Assembly (NCBI GenBank): GCA_047623555.1
Contig: JBLHMP010000011.1
Location: forward strand, 1 to 61,560
Length of the DNA stretch: 61,560 nucleotides
Direction: 5' to 3'
From: NORP181 sp047623555
GTDB taxonomy: Bacteria > Pseudomonadota > Alphaproteobacteria > Rhodobacterales > Rhodobacteraceae
Below, one piece after another: positions 24,591-33,438 of the stretch. The stretch's first letter is position 1; every line of letters begins with the position of its first letter. The translations under genes were made by a program, and so were the position numbers. The notes beneath the pieces were generated by a model. That model ran no database searches, was not told where the DNA came from, and saw nothing but the letters and a program-made list of their open reading frames with translations.

Positions 24591-26015
24591 ATGGCGAATG
24601 CAAAAGGCAAAGTCACACAGATCATCGGCGCCGTCGTCGATGTTCAATTCGAAGACGCACTGCCAGAAATTCTAAACGCGCTGACCACGGTCAACAACGA
24701 CAAGTCGCTGATCATGGAAGTTGCCCAGCACCTTGGCGAAAACACCGTGCGTTGTATTGCGATGGATGCGACCGAAGGTCTGGTTCGCGGTGCCCCTGTT
24801 GAGGATACTGGCGCGCCGATTTCGGTACCCGTTGGCACCGCAACCCTGGGCCGTATCATCAACGTTGTTGGTGAGCCCGTGGACGAAAAAGGCCCCATCG
24901 GCGAGACTGAGCGCCGCTCGATCCATGCGGATGCGCCTGCGTTCTCGGAACAGTCAACAGAATCCGAACTGCTGGTTACCGGCATCAAAGTTGTGGACCT
25001 GCTTGCACCTTACACCAAGGGCGGCAAAATTGGTCTGTTCGGCGGTGCTGGCGTTGGCAAAACCGTTCTGATCATGGAACTGATCAACAACATTGCCAAG
25101 GTACACTCGGGTGTGTCTGTGTTCGCCGGTGTTGGTGAGCGGACGCGGGAAGGCAACGACCTTTACCACGAGATGATCGAAGGCGGCGTTATCGTTCCCG
25201 AAGACCTGACCAAGTCGAAAATCGCACTTGTGTACGGTCAGATGAACGAACCTCCCGGTGCGCGTATGCGTGTTGCTCTGTCCGGTCTGACATTGGCCGA
25301 ACAGTTCCGTGATGAAACCGGTTCTGACGTTCTGTTCTTTGTCGACAACATCTTCCGCTTTACTCAGGCTGGTTCCGAAGTTTCGGCTCTGCTTGGTCGT
25401 ATCCCGTCCGCGGTTGGCTATCAGCCTACGCTGGCGACAGACATGGGCATGATGCAGGAACGGATTACATCGACCAAAGCTGGTTCGATTACATCGGTTC
25501 AGGCCGTATATGTGCCTGCGGATGACTTGACCGATCCGGCGCCTGCGACATCGTTTGCACACCTTGATGCGACAACCGTTCTGTCGCGTGCGATTTCCGA
25601 ACTTGGGATCTATCCTGCGGTTGATCCGCTTGATTCCACATCGCGTCTGATGGACCCGGCTGTGATCGGCGAAGAGCACTACAACGTTGCCCGTGAAATT
25701 CAGAGCATCTTGCAGCGCTACAAATCGCTTCAGGATATCATCGCGATCCTCGGCATGGACGAACTGTCAGAAGAAGACAAACTGACCGTTTCCCGCGCCC
25801 GGAAAATCCAGCGCTTCCTGTCGCAGCCGTTTGACGTTGCCAAAGTCTTTACCGGCTTTGACGGTGTTCAGGTGCCGCTTGAGGAAACCATTTCGTCGTT
25901 CAAAGCTGTTGTGGCTGGTGAATATGATCACCTGCCAGAAGGCGCGTTCTACATGGTTGGTGGTATCGCCGATGTGATTGCCAAAGCCGAACGTATGGCT
26001 GCGGACGCCGCATAA
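24591..26015 (+). CDS. atpD: ATP synthase F1 subunit beta
   Basis: A 474-residue beta subunit carrying the catalytic sites. It has the Walker A motif GGAGVGKT (about residues 150-157), the catalytic-glutamate context GERTREGND, VLFFVDNIFRFTQAGSE, and the DELSEED motif (GMDELSEEDK) that contacts gamma/epsilon. Complete length. It is followed not by the usual short spacer but by a 129-base gap with a 15-bp hairpin before atpC. Confidence 0.98.
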   Translation: MANAKGKVTQIIGAVVDVQFEDALPEILNALTTVNNDKSLIMEVAQHLGENTVRCIAMDATEGLVRGAPVEDTGAPISVPVGTATLGRIINVVGEPVDEKGPIGETERRSIHADAPAFSEQSTESELLVTGIKVVDLLAPYTKGGKIGLFGGAGVGKTVLIMELINNIAKVHSGVSVFAGVGERTREGNDLYHEMIEGGVIVPEDLTKSKIALVYGQMNEPPGARMRVALSGLTLAEQFRDETGSDVLFFVDNIFRFTQAGSEVSALLGRIPSAVGYQPTLATDMGMMQERITSTKAGSITSVQAVYVPADDLTDPAPATSFAHLDATTVLSRAISELGIYPAVDPLDSTSRLMDPAVIGEEHYNVAREIQSILQRYKSLQDIIAILGMDELSEEDKLTVSRARKIQRFLSQPFDVAKVFTGFDGVQVPLEETISSFKAVVAGEYDHLPEGAFYMVGGIADVIAKAERMAADAA

Positions 26016-26020
26016 AGCTT

Positions 26021-26055
26021 TTCGGCATAGTGTTGGCGCACAACGCTATGCCGAA
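26021..26055 (+). other. 15-bp hairpin between atpD and atpC
   Basis: TTCGGCATAGTGTTG (26021-26035), loop GCGCA, CAACGCTATGCCGAA (26041-26055), with one G-T pair in a 15-bp stem, six bases after the atpD stop. No T run follows, so it looks like an mRNA-stabilising or processing structure, or partial attenuation, rather than an intrinsic terminator. Confidence 0.7.
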
Positions 26056-26144
26056 ATGCCAACGACAGCTAAATGTTTTGCACGGTTTAGGCCCTATGTG
26101 AGCCTCGGCTATACCGCGAAACAGTTTAAATAGGAGTTTGCTCA

Positions 26145-26543
26145 ATGGCAGGTAAAATGCAGTTTGATCTGGTCTCGCCCGAGCGTCGTCTTGCGTCGCA
26201 TCTGGCCAGCGAAGTTCACATTCCCGGTGCTGATGGCGACATGACGGCTATGCCTGATCACGCGCCGATCATCACCACGTTGCGTCCCGGCATCTTGTCG
26301 GTGACGGGACCGGATGGCACGTCTAACTACGCCGTGACCGGTGGCTTTGCCGAAGTTTCTGCCGAAGGCACATCTGTGCTGGCAGAAAAGGCGGTTCTGG
26401 TGGCAGATATGACAGCCGAGGACATGGACGCACTGGTTGCGGACGCCGAGGCAGCAGCCCAGGGCACCAGCGGCTCTGACAAAGATATGTCAGATAAGCT
26501 GTTGGCGGATCTGGCGGCTTTACGGACGGCTTTGGGCGTCTGA
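26145..26543 (+). CDS. atpC: ATP synthase F1 subunit epsilon
   Basis: A 132-residue epsilon subunit of the rotor. The N-terminal beta sandwich (QFDLVSPERRLASHLASEVHIPG region and GDMTAMPDHAPIITTLRPG, cited in part) is conserved. The C-terminal helical part (about 85-132) is short and alanine-rich, as in alphaproteobacteria where epsilon inhibition is weak and the zeta protein takes over. It has TAGGAG before ATG 26145. Last gene of the operon, followed by a strong terminator. Confidence 0.95.
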   Translation: MAGKMQFDLVSPERRLASHLASEVHIPGADGDMTAMPDHAPIITTLRPGILSVTGPDGTSNYAVTGGFAEVSAEGTSVLAEKAVLVADMTAEDMDALVADAEAAAQGTSGSDKDMSDKLLADLAALRTALGV

Positions 26544-26577
26544 TTGGTCGGCAATCGCCAGGATCGATACGAATTGG

Positions 26578-26605
26578 ACCGGCTCAGACTATGAGCCGGT
26601 TTTTT
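26578..26605 (+). terminator. Rho-independent terminator of the atp operon
   Basis: ACCGGCTC, loop AGACTAT, GAGCCGGT and a run of Ts, 35 bases after the atpC stop. Confidence 0.9.
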
Positions 26606-26669
26606 CTTGATCAAACATTTGCCATAATGTCAAAGTATCCCATCCGCAATTGGCTGTTATGAACGCGAC

Positions 26670-27020
26670 ATGAAACGCATTACAAATCACCTGATCGGTG
26701 TCGATCAAAACGAACTGATGTTGTTTTCAGATTTTGAAAACGGCGGCGAAATGTGGCGTGGCCATGGCCCGCGCGAACGCCGAGTTGCGGTAAAATTCAG
26801 CGATGAGTATCGCGATGAACCCAGTGTTCACATTTCCATGTCATTGCTGGATATCGCCACCGGCCCGTCGATCAGGACCGATATTTCAGCTGAAAACATC
26901 ACCAAAATCGGATTTGATGTGGTGTTTCGCACTTGGGCCGACAGCCGGGTCGCCCGCATTCGCGTGTCTTGGATGGCGATCGGGCCGCTGGCTCATGACG
27001 AAGACTGGGAACTTTACTAA
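26670..27020 (+). CDS. H-type lectin domain protein
   Basis: A 116-residue protein made almost entirely of one H-type lectin domain, a six-stranded beta sandwich first known from snail and slime-mould agglutinins that binds GalNAc-type sugars. Recognisable parts are LIGVDQNELMLFSDF near the start, RRVAVKFS, HISMSLLDI and the closing RIRVSWMAIGPL. No signal peptide is seen, so it would be cytosolic or exported another way. The known sugar-binding residues cannot be judged by eye. It is a single gene directly after the atp terminator, 50 bases before the end of the convergent prs gene. Confidence 0.75.
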   Translation: MKRITNHLIGVDQNELMLFSDFENGGEMWRGHGPRERRVAVKFSDEYRDEPSVHISMSLLDIATGPSIRTDISAENITKIGFDVVFRTWADSRVARIRVSWMAIGPLAHDEDWELY

Positions 27021-27081
27021 AACGACCCGCTTTGAGGCGTAGGGTGGGTGAGAACCCACGCTTTCCCCACTATCTCAGGCC

Positions 27082-28101
27082 TCATTCTACCGAATACAAA
27101 GTCTCATAGATCGGTGTCAGTTTGTTTGTATCAAACAGTGATGACACCGACGTGCCTTGCCAGATATTCAAAATCGCCTGCGCAAAGATTGGCGCGGTTG
27201 GTACAATGCGAATATTGGGCGCTGTTTTCACCGCGTCCGAGGGCTGGATCGTGTCCGTCAGCACCAGCGACTTCATCACCGAATTGGTGACGCGTTCCAC
27301 CGCAGGTCCGCTCATCACGCCATGGGTGATATAGGCATGCACCTCTTTTGCGCCATTTTCCAACAACACTTCGGCGGCTTTGCATAGGGTGCCAGCTGTG
27401 TCGACCATGTCGTCAATGATCAGGCAAACCTTGCCTTTAACGTCTCCGATCACGGTCATTTCCTCAACTTCTCCGGCTTTGCCCCGGCGCTTGTCGACGA
27501 TGGACAGCGGCGCGTTGATGCGTTTGGCCAATTCGCGGGCCCGTGCCACACCGCCAACATCGGGCGAAACGATCATCAGATCGCCCATCTGCTCTTTGAA
27601 ATGGGTTTGGATATCGAGTGCAAACACCGGCGACGCATAGAGGTTGTCGACTGGAATATCGAAAAACCCCTGAATCTGCGCGGCATGCAAATCCATCGTC
27701 AAAACCCGCTCAATCCCGGCTTCGACGATCATATTGGCAACCAGCTTGGCAGTGATCGGCGTGCGCGCCTTGGTGCGACGATCCTGACGGGCATAGCCGA
27801 AATAGGGCAGGATGGCGGTGATCCGGGCGGCCGAGGACCGGCGCAGCGCATCGGCCATAACCAGCAATTCCATCAGATTATCATTTGCCGGGTTCGATGT
27901 CGGCTGGATAATGAACATGTCCTCGCCACGAACATTTTCGTAGACTTCGACAAAGATTTCACCGTCATTGAACTGCTCAACACGGGCGTCCACCAATCCG
28001 GTGTGGATGCCGCGATGCATTGTCATGCGTCGCGCGATTGAATTAGCCAACGGCAGGTTTGCGTTCCCGGCGATAAGCTTGGGTTCGTTGAGTGAGTGCA
28101 T
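27082..28101 (-). CDS. prs: Ribose-phosphate pyrophosphokinase (PRPP synthetase)
   Basis: A 339-residue enzyme making 5-phosphoribosyl-1-diphosphate from ribose 5-phosphate and ATP, the precursor of purines, pyrimidines, histidine and NAD. Signatures: FNDGEIFVEV, YFGYARQDR, the metal site DLHAAQIQGFFDIPVDNL, SPDVGGVARARELAKR and the PRPP loop LIIDDMVDTAGT. The start is ATG 28101 (MHSLNEPKLIAGNANL); the frame extends 39 codons upstream without family similarity and would overlap the divergent gene. It is divergent from the DsbA-like isomerase gene across 106 bases. Confidence 0.95.
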   Translation of the reverse strand: MHSLNEPKLIAGNANLPLANSIARRMTMHRGIHTGLVDARVEQFNDGEIFVEVYENVRGEDMFIIQPTSNPANDNLMELLVMADALRRSSAARITAILPYFGYARQDRRTKARTPITAKLVANMIVEAGIERVLTMDLHAAQIQGFFDIPVDNLYASPVFALDIQTHFKEQMGDLMIVSPDVGGVARARELAKRINAPLSIVDKRRGKAGEVEEMTVIGDVKGKVCLIIDDMVDTAGTLCKAAEVLLENGAKEVHAYITHGVMSGPAVERVTNSVMKSLVLTDTIQPSDAVKTAPNIRIVPTAPIFAQAILNIWQGTSVSSLFDTNKLTPIYETLYSVE

Positions 28102-28207
28102 GATGGGGTTCCCGGGCAGCGAGGAGAATAATGGCCGAATCGTGATGTTGACACCGCTTAACACGAGCTTAGGGTCGCGCATAGAATTAGCCTCAAGGAA
28201 AACGAAG

Positions 28208-28810
28208 ATGAGCAACATAGATTACTTTTTTGCGACTCTGTCGCCATATGCTTACCTCGCTGGTGGCCGTTTGGAAGAGATCGCCTCCAAACATGGGGCG
28301 ACCATCACCTACAAGCCGTTGGATCTCATTGCGCTGTTTGGCCGAACCGGTGGAACGCCGCCAAAAGACCGGCATGCTTCGCGGCAAGAATACCGCGCGC
28401 AGGAACTGATGCGGCAGTCCAAACGGTTGCAAATGCCGTTCAATCTGAAACCGGCGCATTGGCCAACCAATGGCGCGCCCTCGGCCTATGCAATCATTGC
28501 GGCCCAGAACGCCGGTGGTGGCGATGTTGGCGCTTTGGCGCAATGGTATTTGCGCGCCTGCTGGGCGGAAGAGAAAGATTTGGCCGAAGACGACGTTGTG
28601 CGCGCCGGGCTCGAGGCCGCTGGGTTTGATCCGGACTTGGCCAACAGCGGGTTGTTGACCGGAGCGGAAACCTTTGGTGCAAATCTGGAAGAGGCAATTG
28701 CCCGCGGCGTATTTGGTGGACCGTTCTATATCACCGAGGATGAACAACGTTATTGGGGACAGGATCGCCTTAGCTATCTGGATGAGCATTTGGCGGAACT
28801 GGCCGGGTGA
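28208..28810 (+). CDS. 2-hydroxychromene-2-carboxylate isomerase / DsbA-family protein
   Basis: A 200-residue thioredoxin-fold protein of the kappa-class GST/HCCA isomerase group. It begins MSNIDYFFATLSPYAYLAG, where Ser in the SPYAYL stretch replaces the CxxC of true DsbA and binds glutathione. The helical insertion and the C-terminal GVFGGPFYITEDEQRYWGQDRL complete the fold. It probably carries out a glutathione-dependent isomerisation of an aromatic or similar compound. The start is ATG 28208 after AAGGA. The last four bases overlap the following alpha/beta hydrolase (GTGA), so the two are co-translated and may act on the same substrate. Confidence 0.85.
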   Translation: MSNIDYFFATLSPYAYLAGGRLEEIASKHGATITYKPLDLIALFGRTGGTPPKDRHASRQEYRAQELMRQSKRLQMPFNLKPAHWPTNGAPSAYAIIAAQNAGGGDVGALAQWYLRACWAEEKDLAEDDVVRAGLEAAGFDPDLANSGLLTGAETFGANLEEAIARGVFGGPFYITEDEQRYWGQDRLSYLDEHLAELAG

Positions 28811-29613
28811 GCGACGTCGCGCAGCCGGTTTTTTGCCGCAGCTTCGGAGAGGGGCCACGCAAAGTGTTGGCCCTTCACTGCACATTGGCCCATTCCGGAG
28901 CTTGGCGTGGGCTGGTCGAGGCGATGGGGCCGGACATCACATTTGTGACGCCCGATATGCTGTCACACGGCCGCAGTCCGGATTGGGACCGGAAGGGCGA
29001 CTTCCAGGGTCGCTGTGTAGAGGCCGCAGAACCATTCCTAGAGGGGCCAATGGACGTCATTGGTCATTCGTTTGGCGCGACGATAGCCTTGCGACTTGCG
29101 GTTGAGCATCCGGAAAAAGTGCGCAGTCTGACGATGATTGAGCCGGTGTATTTCGCGGTGGCCAGTGAGGATAATCCGGCCCAGGTCAAGGCACACGATG
29201 TGGATGAGACCGGGTATATGGTGCCGCTTGCGGCTGGCGATGATGCGCTGGCGGCACGGTTATTCAATCGCATGTGGAGCGGTGGTGGGACGAAATGGCC
29301 GGATATGCCGGAGCAGATGCGTGCGTCCATGACCCGGTCGATTCATGTGGTTCCGGCCTGTCGACCGTCCTTGCTTGACGATTTGCCAGGAATGTTAAAA
29401 CCCGGTGTGTTGGACCGTGTAACCTGTCCAAGCCTCTTGTTGCGCGGCTCGCGTAGTCCGGCGATTATTAGGACGGTAAATGATGGTTTGACGCAACGAT
29501 TGCCGGATGCCGACAACCGGGTTGTTGAGGGGGCGGGGCATATGGTGCCGATTTCGCACCCTGTTGAAACGGCGGCGGCGTTACATGACTTGTTTGCGCG
29601 GGCTCCGGTTTGA
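28807..29613 (+). CDS. Alpha/beta hydrolase
   Basis: A 268-residue alpha/beta-fold hydrolase. It has the oxyanion region LALHCTLAHSGAW, the nucleophile elbow GHSFGA (Ser at about residue 87), an Asp candidate in the late strand and the catalytic His in GAGHMVPISHP. The substrate is unknown. The GTG start overlaps the stop of the HCCA-isomerase-like gene (GTGA), giving an operon of two. No signal peptide, so cytosolic. It is convergent with the threonine aldolase gene, ends 12 bases apart. Confidence 0.85.
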   Translation: MSDVAQPVFCRSFGEGPRKVLALHCTLAHSGAWRGLVEAMGPDITFVTPDMLSHGRSPDWDRKGDFQGRCVEAAEPFLEGPMDVIGHSFGATIALRLAVEHPEKVRSLTMIEPVYFAVASEDNPAQVKAHDVDETGYMVPLAAGDDALAARLFNRMWSGGGTKWPDMPEQMRASMTRSIHVVPACRPSLLDDLPGMLKPGVLDRVTCPSLLLRGSRSPAIIRTVNDGLTQRLPDADNRVVEGAGHMVPISHPVETAAALHDLFARAPV

Positions 29614-29625
29614 TCGGGGCCTTGT

Positions 29626-30663
29626 CTAACTCTTGAAGAACCCTAGGAACTGGTCGATCTTATCAGCGCTAATCGACCAGTCACACACCAGACGGCAGGG
29701 CAACATTTCGTCACGATCACCGGCAAGCGGCGCCTCAAATTCATAGGTCGCTCCGGCGTTTCGCAGACGGGCGTGAATGCGGCGCGGGAATTTGGCGTAG
29801 ATCATGTTGGCGTCTGGATGATGTATAAATTCGGCGCCTGCGTTTTGCAGACCTTCGGTCAATCGCGCACAGTTTGCGTTGGCCTGCCGGGCTGATGTCA
29901 GCCACAGATCATCACGCAGATAGGGCAGCATCTGCGCCGACAAATAGCGATGTTTTGAAAACAGATGCGCGGCGCGTTTACGGCGCAACTCAAACTCCCA
30001 GGCGTGTTTGGGATCAAAAAAGATCACCGCTTCGACACCCATAAGGCCATTTTTAGTGCCGCCAAATGTCAGCACATCAACCCCCAACCGCCAGGTCATA
30101 TCGGCGGTGGAACAATTCATCGTCACCAGTGCGTTGGCAAACCGCGCACCATCCATGTGTACCGGTAAGTCAAAAAATTTGGCCACGTCGGTTAACGCCA
30201 CAAGCTCATCCAGGCTATAGACCGAGCCGCGTTCAGTGACCTGGGTTATCGACACGGGGCCACGTGCCGGGCCGTGAACACCGCGATTGCCTTCGCCTTC
30301 GATGGTGGTGCGCAGGGCGTCCGCCGTCATCTTATTGCCACCCGGAACAAGGGTCAGTTTCGCCCCGCCGGTATAGAACTCGGGCGCGTTGCATTCATCC
30401 ATATGGATGTGGGCGACATCAGAGCAGAAAATGGTTTGCCATGGCTGGGTCAGCGTCGCCAGGGCCAATGAGTTGGCGGCAGTGCCAAGGGCCACAAGAT
30501 AGATGGCAGCGTCGGGTGCCTGAAATATGTCGCGCAGTTGGTCGCGGACCTGATCCATCAGCGCATCATCACCGTAAGACATTGCATAGCCGGTGTTGGA
30601 TTTCACCATGAAGTCCATCACTTGCGGGTGCACAGGGCCGGAATTGTCAGAGGCGAAATACAT
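29626..30663 (-). CDS. Low-specificity L-threonine aldolase / beta-eliminating lyase
   Basis: A 345-residue PLP enzyme of the threonine aldolase family that splits L-threonine or allo-threonine into glycine and acetaldehyde. The start MYFASDNSGPVHPQVMDF is typical; the PLP lysine is in LTFGGTKNGLMGVEAV and HMDGARFANAL is conserved. The ATG at 30663 shares its A with the TGA of the YcgN-family gene (TGATG), so it is the third gene of ribF - ycgN-like - aldolase. Full length for the family. The reason for linkage to flavin synthesis is unclear. Confidence 0.88.
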   Translation of the reverse strand: MYFASDNSGPVHPQVMDFMVKSNTGYAMSYGDDALMDQVRDQLRDIFQAPDAAIYLVALGTAANSLALATLTQPWQTIFCSDVAHIHMDECNAPEFYTGGAKLTLVPGGNKMTADALRTTIEGEGNRGVHGPARGPVSITQVTERGSVYSLDELVALTDVAKFFDLPVHMDGARFANALVTMNCSTADMTWRLGVDVLTFGGTKNGLMGVEAVIFFDPKHAWEFELRRKRAAHLFSKHRYLSAQMLPYLRDDLWLTSARQANANCARLTEGLQNAGAEFIHHPDANMIYAKFPRRIHARLRNAGATYEFEAPLAGDRDEMLPCRLVCDWSISADKIDQFLGFFKS

Positions 30664-31133
30664 CAGGTCGGTTCCTCGATAATATGGTTTTCCCATTCGT
30701 CTTCGGGGATGTCGAATTCGGACAGTGTCCAGCCCTGAACCGAGACATTGGCATCATGCACCGATTGCGCATTGCCTGAAATCAGCGGGTGCCACGGGAA
30801 CAATGGCTTGCCCTCCCACAACAGGCGATAGGCGCAGGTGACGGGCATCCAATAGGCGTGCTGGTCTATGTTTTCCGGGGTCATAACGATGCATTCCGGC
30901 ACGAATTGGTGGCGGATGTCATATTGGGCGCAGTGGCAGGTTGCGTCATCCAGCAGGCGGCAGGCGACGCGAGTCAGGGCGACCTCGCCGGTGTCTTCGT
31001 CTTCTAGTTTGTTCAGGCAGCATTTGCCGCAGCCGTCGCACAGTGCCTCCCATTCCCTTGGGTTCAGCTTTTTCAGCGGCTTGCGGTCCCAAAAATTGCG
31101 GGCCAGGCCTGTGCGGTCAATAGGATCGTTCAT
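30663..31133 (-). CDS. YcgN-family cysteine cluster protein
   Basis: A 156-residue protein of the YcgN/UPF0260 family. The cysteine cluster CDGCGKCCLN (about residues 32-41) and later cysteines (ACRLLD, CHCAQY, PECIVM, TCAYRL) suggest a metal or iron-sulfur site of the zinc/iron-chelating CxxCxxCC type. The function is not established. Both ends overlap neighbours: ATGA with ribF upstream and TGATG with the threonine aldolase downstream, so the three are tightly coupled. The length is normal. Confidence 0.88.
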   Translation of the reverse strand: MNDPIDRTGLARNFWDRKPLKKLNPREWEALCDGCGKCCLNKLEDEDTGEVALTRVACRLLDDATCHCAQYDIRHQFVPECIVMTPENIDQHAYWMPVTCAYRLLWEGKPLFPWHPLISGNAQSVHDANVSVQGWTLSEFDIPEDEWENHIIEEPT

Positions 31134-32062
31134 AACGCGGTCAGAATGTCGCGGGCGCGATCACAATCGGCGTTCATCTGGGTGATAAGCGCATCAAGGC
31201 CGTCAAATTTCTCTTCTGGGCGCAGATAATCGACCAGGGCGACCGACAGGGTTGCGCCGTATAGATCGCCGGAAAAATCAAAGACAAAGGTTTCCAGATT
31301 GGGCCGGTTTTCGCCAAACATCGGCCGCACCCCCATGGATGCCGCGCCGTGATAGCTCCCCTTATGTGGCCCATTAAGCACGTCAACCAGCACCGCATAG
31401 ACGCCAAAGGCGGGCGGGTGCAGGCCGTCGATGGACATGTTGGCGGTGGGAAACCCCAGCTCGCGACCGCGTTGTTCGCCGGTGATAACCGGGCCTTCGA
31501 TGCGGTGCCAATGGCCCAACATGGCGGCGGCGTCGCGCGGGCGTGCATCGCCTAACGCGCTTCGGATGGCGGTTGAAGACACGGTATTGTCAGCACGTTT
31601 CAGCAGCGGCGCAATGGTGACGCCAAAGCCAAATTCACGGCCATACCGAACAAGGTCATTGGCATTGCCCGCACGACCTTTGCCAAAGCAGAAATCGGCG
31701 CCAACGATAACATGGGCAAGGCCCAGTCCGTCGGCTAGAACGTTTTGCGCGAACTCTGACGGGGTAAGTGAGGCAAGAGTGGCGTTAAAGTTCAGTTCGT
31801 ACAGGTGTTTGACGCCAAGTTTTTCAAGCCGATGGGCGCGGGCTTCGCGGCTCATCAAACGGAAGGGCGGCGCGTTGGAGGCGAAATATTCGCGGGGATG
31901 TGGCTCAAACGTGAGCACCCCCAAAGGCGCGTTTGGGGCGGCCTGCCGGGCTAGGTCGATGACCGATTGATGGCCAAGATGGACGCCATCGAAATTGCCG
32001 ATGGCGACGCTGGCACCGCGATCTGGTGCTTGAGTAAACTGATAATCTCGGATGATCCGCAT
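31130..32062 (-). CDS. ribF: Bifunctional riboflavin kinase / FAD synthetase
   Basis: A 310-residue cytosolic enzyme making FMN from riboflavin and FAD from FMN. The N-terminal adenylyltransferase domain has GNFDGVHLGHQ (about 22-32) and GADFCFGKGRAGN; the C-terminal kinase domain has GEQRGRELGFPTANM and the substrate region around YHGAASMGVRPMF. Complete. First gene of a three-gene operon with the YcgN protein (ATGA overlap) and the aldolase. A terminator of the upstream gene lies ~100 bases before its start. Confidence 0.95.
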   Translation of the reverse strand: MRIIRDYQFTQAPDRGASVAIGNFDGVHLGHQSVIDLARQAAPNAPLGVLTFEPHPREYFASNAPPFRLMSREARAHRLEKLGVKHLYELNFNATLASLTPSEFAQNVLADGLGLAHVIVGADFCFGKGRAGNANDLVRYGREFGFGVTIAPLLKRADNTVSSTAIRSALGDARPRDAAAMLGHWHRIEGPVITGEQRGRELGFPTANMSIDGLHPPAFGVYAVLVDVLNGPHKGSYHGAASMGVRPMFGENRPNLETFVFDFSGDLYGATLSVALVDYLRPEEKFDGLDALITQMNADCDRARDILTAL

Positions 32063-32162
32063 GGGGCAGGGTTAGCCGCAGTGCCCGGCATGTTCAAGCG
32101 TCTCTTACGCGCGCCCTGAATATCGCCACATATATCGTTGCGCCACATCCCGCAGCCTAAAC

Positions 32163-32199
32163 AAAAACACCGCCCCGATTGTTGCTGGGACGGTGTTTT
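32163..32199 (-). terminator. Rho-independent terminator of the secreted-protein gene
   Basis: On the minus strand AAAACACCGTCCC, loop, GGGGCGGTGTTTTT follows the stop at 32228 by ~30 bases. The stem is ~12 bp with a T run. Confidence 0.8.
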
Positions 32200-32227
32200 G
32201 AATGTCAAAAGCAATCCAGGTGCGGGA

Positions 32228-32734
32228 TCAGCCCATAACCTTTTTGTTGCATTCACGGGCTTCTTCAATGGCCTTGTAGGTGCCGTTCAGATTAACCTCG
32301 AACGCATATTCCTTTTCGGGAAACACGGTCATGACGTATTTCCGGGCAATGTCGTCGACAAATTGCGGATCATCTGACACGACATACCCACCAGAATAGC
32401 CCTTGGTGATGTTGCCGCGCATTCCGGTGGCTTCGCCGAAATAAAGAGTGCCGTCCAGTGCGATCACAACAGCTTCATTTTCGCCTTTCTTGATCTTGGT
32501 TTTACCTTTGACAAAAACCCCAACATAGGCAACGCCGCGATCTGCCGTCAGTCCCATCTGTACCACGTTCTGGGCGGCATCAACGGCCTCGATCAGGCAA
32601 CTTTGCTTTTCATTATCGATGTAAATGGTCCAGCCTTCGACTTCGCCGTATTTTTCAAATGTGTCGGCGACGGCTGCGGTTGAAATAAACGCAGCGGCCA
32701 TAACAAGGCTCGCGGTGGTTTTCAGCTTAGACAT
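32228..32734 (-). CDS. Secreted protein of unknown function
   Basis: A 168-residue protein starting at ATG 32734 with a clean signal peptide (MSKLKTTASLVMAAAFISTAAVA). The mature part is predicted periplasmic, with an all-beta look (EGWTIYIDNEKQSCLIE, then GVAYVGVFVKG), two cysteines that may form a disulfide (in KQSCLIE and ARECNKK) and a lysine-rich middle. It faintly recalls the IalB-like family but I do not claim membership. The frame extends 61 codons upstream without meaning. It lies between MaoC and ribF on the same strand with its own terminator. Confidence 0.7.
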   Translation of the reverse strand: MSKLKTTASLVMAAAFISTAAVADTFEKYGEVEGWTIYIDNEKQSCLIEAVDAAQNVVQMGLTADRGVAYVGVFVKGKTKIKKGENEAVVIALDGTLYFGEATGMRGNITKGYSGGYVVSDDPQFVDDIARKYVMTVFPEKEYAFEVNLNGTYKAIEEARECNKKVMG

Positions 32735-32891
32735 TCTTCCAGTTCCTTTTGAAATACAGAGAGCCCAAACAGTCGTAAGGCCCAAGGCCATTTCTAGCGT
32801 GGGTTGTAATCTGGACAAGGCAATGTTGTGATAAATGGGCGGTAAATGGCCGATTTCACTGGATTTTCTGATGATTTGGTAAAACGACTGC

Positions 32892-33335
32892 TCAGTCGAA
32901 TTTGCGGCTGGGGGCAAGCACCGTTGCCTCGCCGATCAACACCTTTTTGCCGTCCACAGCACAGTGACATTCAAGTTTCACCCGGCGTTTGGCTATGTCG
33001 ATATCGGTGACTTTGACCTCGGCATAAACCACGTCGCCGGGGCGCACGGGGGCAAGAAACTTTAGCGTTTGGCCCATATAAACCGTGCCGTGGCCGGGCA
33101 ATTGTTCGCCAATCACTGCCGAAATCAGCCCGGCAGTCAGCATGCCATGGGCAATACGACCCTCAAAGATGGTATCGCGGGCATAGTCATCATCAAGATG
33201 CACCGGGTTGCGATCGGTGGAGACTTCGGCGAACAATTCGATGTCGCGATCGGTCACGACTTTGCGCAAATACCGCAACATGCCGATTTCGATGTCTTCG
33301 ATACAGATGGTCCCGCGCGGTAGATTGTCCAGCAT
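32892..33335 (-). CDS. MaoC-family (R)-specific enoyl-CoA hydratase
   Basis: A 147-residue single hot-dog domain protein. The hydratase-2 motif is complete: Asp and His in STDRNPVHLDDDYA, followed by GRIAHGML. Proteins of this kind hydrate trans-2-enoyl-CoA to (R)-3-hydroxyacyl-CoA and can feed PHA synthesis or other pathways; the substrate is not readable. The start at 33335 is followed by LDNLPRGTICIEDIEIG. A perfect 7-bp palindromic operator candidate lies 24 bases upstream. Confidence 0.85.
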   Translation of the reverse strand: MLDNLPRGTICIEDIEIGMLRYLRKVVTDRDIELFAEVSTDRNPVHLDDDYARDTIFEGRIAHGMLTAGLISAVIGEQLPGHGTVYMGQTLKFLAPVRPGDVVYAEVKVTDIDIAKRRVKLECHCAVDGKKVLIGEATVLAPSRKFD

Positions 33336-33358
33336 AGTGCCCTCAACTTTAAGAAGAA

Positions 33359-33377
33359 AAGTAACAATACGTTACTT
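33359..33377. promoter_or_regulatory. Palindromic operator candidate upstream of maoC-like gene
   Basis: AAGTAAC-AATAC-GTTACTT, a perfect 7-bp inverted repeat with a five-base centre, 24 bases before the ATG. Size and position fit a TetR/GntR-type repressor site. A third GAAGTAA-like half site is seen near 33402-33408. Confidence 0.5.
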
Positions 33378-33438
33378 CATCACGGCTTTCACGAAATATA
33401 ATTACTTCGCAGGTGCAGAAAATCAAGGGGAAACTTTG

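Noticed and set aside
24954..25679. 241-codon open frame antisense to atpD
   Set aside because: Same reason: mirror of the conserved beta subunit codons.
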